Assembly (NCBI GenBank): GCA_945861175.1
Contig: CAMATR010000178.1
Span: 1-5,011, forward strand
Direction: 5' to 3'
Source of the DNA: Chitinophaga pinensis
GTDB taxonomy: Bacteria > Bacteroidota > Bacteroidia > Flavobacteriales_D > Crocinitomicaceae
Length of the DNA stretch: 5,011 nt
In this document: positions 1 to 5,011 of the stretch, piece after piece
Layout: each line of letters starts with the position of its first letter
How positions within the stretch are numbered: position 1 is the first letter of the stretch
The notes under the pieces: model-generated
Databases searched by the model: none
Told to the model about the DNA's origin: nothing
What the model saw: only the letters and a program-made list of their open reading frames with translations
Program-made: the position numbers and the translations under genes

Positions 1-634
1 CCTTTTTTTGATCGGTAAACAAAGATAAATTACTCTGCAAACTTGAAGGCGAATCAAATTGCTTGAATCCATTGATGATTTTTTTTGACAATCTCGTACT
101 CCCAACGTATGTTGATTCCATTAAAAAAAAAGAATCTGGTTTGTACACTTCAAACGGCAATCCATGATTTCGATTGAATCTATTTTCAAAACTGTATGCA
201 TCGAATTCCGTTTTGCTTTGGATATAATATAAAATAAAAGTATCCGTATTTCCGGTTGAACAAACTATCCCGTAAATCCCGCCATATTGAGAGATATAAT
301 CAATTGAATCTCCATTTTTATTGTGCAATATATTGTTAAATGTAAAACCCAAAAGGCTGCCTTTGGAATTTGAAATGGTTTGATATCCTGGTGATATTTT
401 AGATTGTGGATTATGTATATTGGTATCATTTAAGATCCTCCTACTTTGAATTTTACTGACTTTGAATTTTGGTGAGTTTAAATCAACATCATAATATGTT
501 TTGAAACCTACCGAAGTATCAAATTGAGGATTTCTATACTCGGTATACCCCTGCACCACCCAATGATTGCTTTGCTGGGCAATCGCAAGTTGACAAACGA
601 GGATTGACATTAAAAACAAGCGTATTTTCAACAT
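1..634 (-). CDS. Secreted propeller-like protein, 5' part only (3' end beyond the left edge)
   Basis: The frame starts at an ATG at 634-632 and stays open for 211 codons to the left edge, so the C-terminus is missing. Residues 1-19 form a signal peptide: K3 and R5, a hydrophobic core LFLMSILV, and an AIA site before QQ at 20-21. C14 is preceded by Val, so it does not make a good lipobox. The mature part resembles a propeller family common in Bacteroidota. ISNSKGSLLGFT (87-98) followed by NKNGD fits their 'SISD..G.LLFYT...V.N..' blade, GNTDTFILYYI (128-138) fits their 'PG....YYIFT' strand, and RLSKKIING (181-189) fits 'KLTAVKH.NG'. These proteins are usually exported and often carry a C-terminal T9SS sorting or gliding-associated domain, which cannot be seen here. 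No enzymatic motif is visible. The frame is intact through a run of nine A/T bases at 123-131. The gene is certain to be coding; the family assignment is by pattern only. Confidence 0.85.
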   Translation of the reverse strand, partial: MLKIRLFLMSILVCQLAIAQQSNHWVVQGYTEYRNPQFDTSVGFKTYYDVDLNSPKFKVSKIQSRRILNDTNIHNPQSKISPGYQTISNSKGSLLGFTFNNILHNKNGDSIDYISQYGGIYGIVCSTGNTDTFILYYIQSKTEFDAYSFENRFNRNHGLPFEVYKPDSFFLMESTYVGSTRLSKKIINGFKQFDSPSSLQSNLSLFTDQKK

Positions 635-680
635 TATTTTTGATTAGTGAGGATAAACATTGGCATGACGAATGCTGAAT

Positions 681-712
681 AATACATAACGATTGCATTT
701 TCTTTCAACAAA
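681..712 (-). promoter_or_regulatory. Candidate promoter for the left-edge secreted protein gene
   Basis: Read on the minus strand, TTTG at 712-709 is followed after 20 bases by TATGTATT at 688-681. This is close to the Bacteroidota arrangement TTTG, about 19-21 bases, TAnnTTTG; the last positions of the -7 box deviate. Transcription would begin near 674, giving a leader of about 40 bases before the ATG at 634. No Shine-Dalgarno motif precedes that ATG, which is usual in this phylum. In AT-rich DNA such matches arise by chance, so this is only a candidate. Confidence 0.35.
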
Positions 713-741
713 GAAGTAATTTACTGTTAATAACGAAGTTA

Positions 742-758
742 GAGCACTTTAATTGCTC
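742..758. other. Weak hairpin downstream of the response regulator gene
   Basis: GAGCA at 742-746 and TGCTC at 754-758 form a five-pair stem with a seven-base loop in the interval after the operon stop codon. Neither side is followed by a T-run, so it does not qualify as a standard intrinsic terminator. It could be a weak 3' structure of the operon transcript, or chance. Nothing else stands out between 713 and 815. Confidence 0.2.
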
Positions 759-815
759 ATTACGACAATAAACTATCCTTTTTTAGGTTATTTACTGCCA
801 TGTAATATTAAATAG

Positions 816-1484
816 CTACATCGAATCGTCGGTTCTGTTCGGTATAACGTAAATGCCGTTTTGGATGGCAAAAATGACCATCCCAGCCAAATTCTGTGAA
901 TTCGTTTTTTCCATCAATTTGCTGCGGTATTTATTGATCGTGTTAACTGACATCTTCATCTCTTTTGCAATGTCATTCGCGTTTTTTTGCTGACAAATGT
1001 GTTGAAGGATTTCGAAGTCAGTTGTGTTGAATTGGTCCAACGAATCTTTTTTGAGATTATGTCTGTTCGATAACATTTTAAATGCCAGGGAATCTTGAAA
1101 AAACACCGAGTCGTTGTGTACGATTTTTATCGCATTGATTAATTCTTCCGTTGAGCTTTTCTTGAACAATATACCATCAGCTCCTGTTTGCATGAGTTTG
1201 AGGTTCAAATAATTGGAAGAATTCGCCGAGAAAACAAGTACTTTTAGGTCGTTTTTGTATTTCTCTCGAATCGTTTTAAGCACCTCCAAACCATCCATTC
1301 GGGGCATTTCTACGTCGAGTAGCACGATGTCGGGATTTTTATATTTGAGTATTTCCAAGAGTTCAACGCCATCACAACATTGACCAATGATTTCTATCTC
1401 TGGTGCTGCAGTAGCAAGATTGCTGGATATCGCGGATCTCATCAGTGGATGATCTTCCGCTATGATTATTTTAATCGTCTCCAT
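816..1484 (-). CDS. NarL/LuxR-family response regulator transcription factor
   Basis: This 222-residue protein is the output half of a two-component system: a phosphorylatable receiver followed by a DNA-binding domain, acting in the cytoplasm. The receiver (about 4-122) has the acidic pair E10-D11, the phosphoacceptor D57 in VLLDVEMPRMDG, S86 at the switch position and K108 in the ILFKK motif, so all residues needed for phosphorylation are present. A linker covers about 125-150. A LuxR-type helix-turn-helix (about 152-213) follows, with E158 and the recognition helix region VNTINKYRSKLMEK (180-193). The length is typical of the family. The ATG at 1484-1482 lies inside the end of the kinase gene, with a 14-base overlap in a different frame, which suggests translational coupling and makes that kinase the obvious partner. 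It is the last gene of the operon; the stop is TAG at 818-816. The regulated genes cannot be read from the sequence; the kinase operon itself and the flanking secreted-protein genes are plausible targets. Confidence 0.95.
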   Translation of the reverse strand: METIKIIIAEDHPLMRSAISSNLATAAPEIEIIGQCCDGVELLEILKYKNPDIVLLDVEMPRMDGLEVLKTIREKYKNDLKVLVFSANSSNYLNLKLMQTGADGILFKKSSTEELINAIKIVHNDSVFFQDSLAFKMLSNRHNLKKDSLDQFNTTDFEILQHICQQKNANDIAKEMKMSVNTINKYRSKLMEKTNSQNLAGMVIFAIQNGIYVIPNRTDDSM

Positions 1485-2244
1485 GTGGCAATGTAAAGGT
1501 CATTTTAAACCCTCGTTGATCTTGATTGGATGCAATTATTTCTCCGCCTAAGATGTGAAGTCTTGTTTTAATTGTAGTAGTGCCTAAACCCTCCACGCTG
1601 CGCTGGGCATTTAAACCAATACCATTGTCGGAATATACAACGCGAATGTTATCGGAAATGTTGGCAATATCTATCATTATTTCAGACGCGTTGGCGTGTT
1701 TTAACGTATTATTTAACAACTCTTGAAATATCCTATATAAATTACTCGACCTTTCATCAGAAATAGGAAATTCATCGTATTTGAATACGATATGGATCCC
1801 AGTAGTATGTTGAATATCAGATATCAATTCGTGTAAACCCTCTACAAATCCGAGTCGTATGAGAGATGCTGGAAAGAGCATTTTGGAAATGGAAGAACAC
1901 TTTTCCGATGCTGTATTACAGAGATCCTCAAGCATTTTTATCGGTGTATTTGACATCTCTTTATCCCTGTGATCTTTTTTTAATTCAGCAATTTGCATAT
2001 GGATCAATGTGAGTAATTGACCAAGATCATCGTGTAAAATACTGCCTAGTTTTCTTCTTTCTTCCTCTATGGATCTGAGTTGAACTCTGTTGAGCGCTGA
2101 TTCAAAATCCATATCTTTTTTTCTAATTTCTAACAGCGCTTTTTTTCTTGAATTGAGCGTAGATAATATTAAAATGAATACAATTCCCAATATGAACAAA
2201 CATATCAGGTAATAAGCCAAGGATATTTCGCCTAGTTCTTCCAT
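1471..2244 (-). CDS. Sensor histidine kinase, HPK7 type (HisKA_3 + HATPase_c), single N-terminal membrane helix
   Basis: This 257-residue kinase is predicted to autophosphorylate on a histidine and pass the phosphate to the response regulator encoded immediately downstream. One hydrophobic segment (about 10-29) anchors it, followed by a basic stretch and a short coiled-coil-like linker (about 33-60). The dimerisation and phosphoacceptor domain is HisKA_3, with H71 in LHDDLGQ (70-76), the HDxxxQ signature of this class. The ATPase domain has an N-box FQELLNNTLKHA (173-184, with E175 and N179), a G1 box DNGIG (206-210) and a G2 box GLG (219-221), so it looks catalytically complete. There is no PAS, TPR, Y_Y_Y or other sensor domain, and almost no extracytoplasmic sequence, so stimulus detection probably needs a partner. 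The preceding gene, a seven-helix membrane protein, overlaps the start by 13 bases. The ATG at 2244-2242 is supported by that overlap and by the membrane helix starting soon after it; GGGG a few bases upstream could be a weak ribosome-binding site. Confidence 0.95.
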   Translation of the reverse strand: MEELGEISLAYYLICLFILGIVFILILSTLNSRKKALLEIRKKDMDFESALNRVQLRSIEEERRKLGSILHDDLGQLLTLIHMQIAELKKDHRDKEMSNTPIKMLEDLCNTASEKCSSISKMLFPASLIRLGFVEGLHELISDIQHTTGIHIVFKYDEFPISDERSSNLYRIFQELLNNTLKHANASEIMIDIANISDNIRVVYSDNGIGLNAQRSVEGLGTTTIKTRLHILGGEIIASNQDQRGFKMTFTLPHGDD

Positions 2245-2876
2245 GTGATCCCCAATAATATGAAACTTTTTGATGTGAATAGCTTCACTGGAATGAGCAT
2301 TTCCAAGAATTTATAATGAGTACTCAAATCATCAAAAAAATACTCTCCCAACCCAAACTGGAGAAATGATCCAACATGAGAAAGGATTATTCCAAAAACA
2401 ATAAAGATTAGATTTAATGGTGGCTCTGAAATTTGTAGCGTTTTAATCATAATGTATGTAGATACAATTAAACAAAGGATAGCAGACAAAAAGCTAAAAC
2501 TTGAATATTCAGACGTGTTTAAATATCCATAGTTGGACAGTAAATCATTGTCAGTTTTGGGCCAATCGAACCGAAACAAGGCAATCGCGTAGAAAACCAG
2601 AATAATGTATGGCATCCACAAGATTGATTTTGAAATACCGATTTGTTTGATGTCGAGGAATATCAGAAAAGTTATACCAACGGTAATTATATTGCTAATA
2701 GCCAACAACTCCAAATTCGAGGTGAAAACGAATTCATCTAGAAGATTTGTAGCAAAGTACAACGCACCGAGGAAACCGATCAACAAGTACTTTCTCTCCT
2801 TGGTGAATGTAAATCTTCTATAGCCCAGGATTACCAGTGCTGTGTAGATTAGGAATTTTGCAATTTCGAATGTCAA
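2232..2876 (-). CDS. Seven-helix integral membrane protein, putative sensor of the two-component system
   Basis: I do not recognise a named family. The 214-residue product is almost entirely membrane: hydrophobic segments at about 4-19, 29-47, 54-74, 84-102, 126-146, 153-173 and 189-211. The basic loop RRFTFTKERK (20-29) and other Lys-bearing loops (75-83, 145-152, C-terminus) should be cytoplasmic. The acidic loops (47-48, 103-125, 174-188) should be outside. That gives an N-out/C-in seven-helix topology, as in membrane receptors. No transporter or enzyme signature is visible. It is first in the operon, overlapping the kinase gene by 13 bases; because that kinase lacks a sensor domain, the inferred role is stimulus detection for it. 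The start is uncertain: the frame opens right after a TAA (2879-2877) and its first codon is TTG at 2876-2874; no ATG occurs before residue 88. A TTG start is the simplest choice because it preserves the first helix. An immunity or transport role remains possible. Confidence 0.8.
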   Translation of the reverse strand: MTFEIAKFLIYTALVILGYRRFTFTKERKYLLIGFLGALYFATNLLDEFVFTSNLELLAISNIITVGITFLIFLDIKQIGISKSILWMPYIILVFYAIALFRFDWPKTDNDLLSNYGYLNTSEYSSFSFLSAILCLIVSTYIMIKTLQISEPPLNLIFIVFGIILSHVGSFLQFGLGEYFFDDLSTHYKFLEMLIPVKLFTSKSFILLGITWKN

Positions 2877-2887
2877 TTAACGATTGA

Positions 2888-2916
2888 TTAAATTAACACA
2901 TCGGACAAAACCCAAA
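2888..2916 (-). promoter_or_regulatory. Candidate promoter of the three-gene signalling operon
   Basis: On the minus strand TTTG (2916-2913) is followed after 17 bases by TAATTTAA (2895-2888), a partial match to the Bacteroidota -7 box TAnnTTTG. The spacer is at the short end of the reported range. Transcription would start only a few bases before the TTG at 2876, so the message would be nearly leaderless, or translation would begin further in. The match is weak and this is a tentative call. Confidence 0.25.
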
Positions 2917-2927
2917 CTGAACTCAGT
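2916..2927. promoter_or_regulatory. Near-palindrome ACTGAACTCAGT, possible operator
   Basis: ACTGA and TCAGT are perfect inverted repeats of five bases separated by AC. The site abuts the candidate upstream promoter element of the signalling operon. NarL-type regulators often bind short inverted repeats as dimers and often control their own operon, so an autoregulatory site is conceivable. A five-base half-site can easily be chance, and no second copy was noticed in the window. Confidence 0.2.
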
Positions 2928-3082
2928 GTGATTGAACAATTTTCATCCGGACCAAAAGACATGGAACAAGGTTAAAGATACAATTGCACAAATGCAATAT
3001 TATTTATGGTATGCTGAAGCCACTATAAGCAATATATTTGAATTCACTTTGTATTTTAAATTAGCCATCTGTATTAGATTCT
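2928..3082. other. Non-coding part of the divergent intergenic region
   Basis: The gap between the two divergent genes is 329 bases (2877-3205). Apart from the two promoter candidates and the near-palindrome annotated separately, I see no RNA gene, riboswitch-like fold, terminator or clear repeat. A 76-codon plus-strand frame with a TTG first codon (2932-3162) crosses it, but it looks spurious because it contains a promoter candidate and has a low-complexity, Ile/Tyr/Phe-rich translation. Confidence 0.5.
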
Positions 3083-3090
3083 TATGTTTG
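3083..3090 (+). promoter_or_regulatory. Candidate -7 promoter box (TATGTTTG) for the T9SS cargo gene
   Basis: TATGTTTG is an exact match to the Bacteroidota -7 consensus TAnnTTTG. The upstream element is poor: only TTAG at 3061-3064 lies at a suitable distance (18 bases), while the nearest TTTG (3048-3051) is too far away at 31 bases. Initiation would be near 3097, leaving a leader of about 110 bases before the ATG at 3206, longer than is typical. No better -7 match lies between here and the start codon. Confidence 0.4.
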
Positions 3091-3205
3091 AAATACTGTA
3101 TGGATATTATTATTACACATCAAATCAAAAATGACCTACAAAACACAACGGTAAGAAATTAACAAACCATTGCCCACCTCAAGAAATTTAAAACTACCCT
3201 CTCTC

Positions 3206-4879
3206 ATGAAAAACTATATTTTATTTGCTGCTATTTCATTGTTGACTGGAAGATTAACCGGCCAACAGAAACCCTCGTGGAATACTGATTACTATTCGTC
3301 CGGCACTGCCCTAAAAATGACGGAATCACACGACAAATTGCTGCCCACCGTTGATTCAATTGGAAACGTATTTATGGCGTTTCATTACACCGACACATTG
3401 ATCCTAGACGGTAAAATTTATCGTGCGAATGGAAAGAATTCATTCGTAATCAGAAAGGTAGATAAATACGGCAACCCCCTTTTAAATCTGTTTGCAAAAA
3501 CGCGCGTTGGCGGAAGGAAAGTTGTATTGTCAGACTTATTCGCACTTCGTGATGGAGGATTTACAATCGCTGTATCTACAGATGATACACTTGACCTAGG
3601 AAAAGTGGTGCTCGGTGTTCAGAACAGAAATGTGGATGAGAGTTATGTACTGAGATTCAACGCCGATGGAACATTGCGTTATAAAATTCATTTTTATGGA
3701 GCCATTCCAAATATCCGACCTGGGTACAAAAATGACTTGGTGGTATATGCCGATTTTAAATCCCCTGACGTAGTAACCATTAATGGAAAATCCTATGACC
3801 CAATCTTCAATAGAGATTTAATTCTTCAAATAGCGGCTGATGGAACGATTGGCAAAACCTACAACCGATTTAGTTCCTTGGTTGATTGGACCGAAGATAT
3901 CAAAGGGAATATGTATTTGTTTTCCATGTTATACAGTTCAGATACGGCGAAAGGCCAACCCTTTGTGGATACGACTTTATTCCCGAGTGCAAAAAGCGGC
4001 AATTATCGAGATCACGTAATACTGGGCTTGAAGCAAAATGGAAATGTTAAGTGGATTTTCAGGTTGGACTCTGCGCATGGAAGTAATTCAGGTTTTTATA
4101 AGTTTGGTACAGATAAAGCGGGTCGAATTTATTTCTGTGACCACATTGGCAGGGCGTTCAAATATCAAGGCAAGATTTTGATGTCATCTAACAATAAAGC
4201 GAATCGTGCCTTGTTTGGCGTTTTGGACAGCAATGGTAAGCTTCTCAGATATTTCTTCGATCAAACCACAGGGAACGGAGAGGAACAAAGTATTGCGATG
4301 TATCCAACTGCATGGTTAGGCGAAGATGTTGAGGTAAAATTGCGGGGAGGTCAGGATTTTGTATGGCCCAAAAAACCATTGGCAACCGGTCAAGTTTTTC
4401 AAAGTTGTTACTATAATTTCCTCAAGGATACTTTCTCTGATGTGATGGATATTGAACCTTCTCTAGCCGAAAGACGGAATTATTTCAATCGTCAACAGCG
4501 CTGGGGAACAATTAACAGTTTCGGCATCAAAGGATCCACCGTAATGGTTGTGGGTGATTTATATACCAATTTCGGTGGAAATGATTTTATGGGCTTTTAT
4601 TTCGACCCCAACATCAAAGTGGGTAAAAATGAATTGATGCACACGTTGCGCGTGAAACTTTACCCCAATCCCAGCGAGTTGGGCAAAGAGGTTGTTCTGA
4701 ATGTTGCCGCCAACAACCAAGTGCGAGATATAATTGTATACAACGCCTTGGGTACAAAGGTTTCTTCATATCGCATCGAAAAAGAACAGGAGCAAATCAC
4801 GTTGATTACGCCAACATCTGGTATGTACTTCATCCAAATCGAAGGCAGCAACAACAAGGTCAAGTGGTTGGTAAATTGA
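3206..4879 (+). CDS. Secreted repeat protein with C-terminal type IX secretion sorting domain
   Basis: This 557-residue protein is predicted to cross the inner membrane by Sec and the outer membrane by the type IX system, ending on the cell surface or in the medium. The frame opens further up, with a TTG at 3170, but the ATG at 3206 is the better start because it places a signal peptide at the N-terminus: MKNYILFAAISLLTG, with cleavage near residue 19 before QQ. The body holds about five degenerate repeats of 58-68 residues, each with a strand and a turn, for example FVIRKVDKYGN (80-90), YVLRFNADGT (147-156), LILQIAADGT (205-214), VILGLKQNGN (271-280) and LFGVLDSNGK (336-345). This pattern recalls SBBP-type beta-propellers. 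The C-terminus (481-557) is a type A sorting domain: LYPNPS (485-490), the VYNALGTKV strand (511-519), SGMYFIQI (538-545) and the terminal KVKWLVN. No catalytic motif is visible; binding, adhesion or a structural role is possible. Its stop is TGA at 4877-4879, and no hairpin terminator follows. Confidence 0.93.
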   Translation: MKNYILFAAISLLTGRLTGQQKPSWNTDYYSSGTALKMTESHDKLLPTVDSIGNVFMAFHYTDTLILDGKIYRANGKNSFVIRKVDKYGNPLLNLFAKTRVGGRKVVLSDLFALRDGGFTIAVSTDDTLDLGKVVLGVQNRNVDESYVLRFNADGTLRYKIHFYGAIPNIRPGYKNDLVVYADFKSPDVVTINGKSYDPIFNRDLILQIAADGTIGKTYNRFSSLVDWTEDIKGNMYLFSMLYSSDTAKGQPFVDTTLFPSAKSGNYRDHVILGLKQNGNVKWIFRLDSAHGSNSGFYKFGTDKAGRIYFCDHIGRAFKYQGKILMSSNNKANRALFGVLDSNGKLLRYFFDQTTGNGEEQSIAMYPTAWLGEDVEVKLRGGQDFVWPKKPLATGQVFQSCYYNFLKDTFSDVMDIEPSLAERRNYFNRQQRWGTINSFGIKGSTVMVVGDLYTNFGGNDFMGFYFDPNIKVGKNELMHTLRVKLYPNPSELGKEVVLNVAANNQVRDIIVYNALGTKVSSYRIEKEQEQITLITPTSGMYFIQIEGSNNKVKWLVN

Positions 4880-4910
4880 CGGATTGACTTTTGGCTCGGT
4901 GTTGCGGAAA

Positions 4911-4945
4911 TTTGGATTTAAGTCTACTGATAATATTTATTTTTG
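4911..4945 (+). promoter_or_regulatory. Candidate promoter for the right-edge gene
   Basis: TATTTTTG at 4938-4945 matches the Bacteroidota -7 consensus TAnnTTTG exactly. TTTG at 4911-4914 lies 23 bases upstream, at the long end of the reported spacing. Transcription would start near 4952, about 15 bases before the ATG at 4967. This is the best-formed promoter candidate in the window and suggests the right-edge gene is transcribed independently of the T9SS cargo gene. Confidence 0.45.
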
Positions 4946-4966
4946 CTAACAATTAAAGATTGAGAC

Positions 4967-5011
4967 ATGCATGATTATTCGAACAAAGGAAAATTATTAT
5001 TGATAGCGATG
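4967..5011 (+). CDS. Start of an unidentified gene, cut by the right edge
   Basis: An ATG at 4967 opens a frame that runs without a stop through 15 codons to the edge: MHDYSNKGKLLLIAM. Lysines followed by LLLIAM look like the beginning of a signal peptide or membrane helix, but 15 residues are too few to assign anything. Its support is mainly contextual: a well-formed candidate promoter ends 21 bases upstream, and the space after the previous stop is otherwise empty. The nearby ATG at 4971, in another frame, stops after ten codons. Confidence 0.45.
   Translation, partial: MHDYSNKGKLLLIAM

Noticed and set aside
777..787. CCTTTTTTAGG motif considered as a terminator of the signalling operon
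   Set aside because: The self-complementary arms are only three or four bases around the T-run and cannot form a stable stem; no terminator can be supported here.
2605..2823. Plus-strand frame of 72 codons antisense to the membrane protein gene
   Set aside because: It lies wholly opposite a membrane protein gene with a convincing topology and has no homology-like motif or promoter; it is a shadow of the real frame.
2932..3162. Plus-strand frame of 76 codons in the divergent intergenic region
   Set aside because: It starts with TTG, its first ATG is 20 codons in, the translation is compositionally odd with no recognisable motif, and an exact -7 promoter box lies inside it. Treated as non-coding, although a small protein cannot be fully excluded.
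3170..3205. Upstream extension of the T9SS cargo gene to a TTG codon
   Set aside because: The extra 12 residues would put a polar stretch ahead of a good signal peptide; the ATG at 3206 gives a normal N-terminus.
4660..4863. Minus-strand frame of 67 codons opposite the end of the T9SS cargo gene
   Set aside because: It lies fully antisense to the well-recognised sorting domain and shows no features of its own.
4880..4937. Terminator for the T9SS cargo gene
   Set aside because: No inverted repeat followed by a T-run was found in the space after its stop codon.

Overview
The window looks like an ordinary chromosomal segment from a Bacteroidota bacterium, most likely a flavobacteria- or Chitinophaga-like lineage. 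The DNA is AT-rich and Shine-Dalgarno motifs are essentially absent. Several intergenic octamers match the Bacteroidota -7 consensus TAnnTTTG. One complete secreted protein ends in a recognisable type IX secretion (T9SS) sorting domain, and a second, truncated secreted protein resembles a propeller family common in this phylum. Genus cannot be fixed from the sequence alone.

Layout, left to right. (1) 1-634, minus strand: the 5' part (211 codons) of a gene for a secreted protein that runs off the left edge; its stop lies outside the window. (2) 635-815: intergenic, with a candidate promoter for gene 1 and a weak hairpin. (3) 816-2876, minus strand: a tight three-gene operon transcribed right to left. 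It encodes a seven-helix membrane protein (2232-2876), a small HPK7-type histidine kinase (1471-2244) and a NarL/LuxR-type response regulator (816-1484). Consecutive genes overlap by 13 and 14 bases, so translational coupling is likely. (4) 2877-3205: a divergent intergenic region with one candidate promoter facing each way and a short near-palindrome. (5) 3206-4879, plus strand: a 557-residue T9SS cargo protein with a signal peptide, about five propeller-like repeats and a C-terminal sorting domain. (6) 4880-5011: intergenic with a good -7 box, then the first 15 codons of another plus-strand gene cut by the right edge.

The most interesting unit is the operon. The kinase has one transmembrane helix and no sensor domain of its own. 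The overlapping upstream gene encodes a protein with predicted seven-helix, N-out/C-in topology. The simple inference is a split receptor: the membrane protein senses, the kinase signals and the regulator acts on DNA. The secreted proteins on either side are possible but unproven targets. I see no mobile element, CRISPR array, tRNA or rRNA, and no clear evidence of a wholly new type of system.
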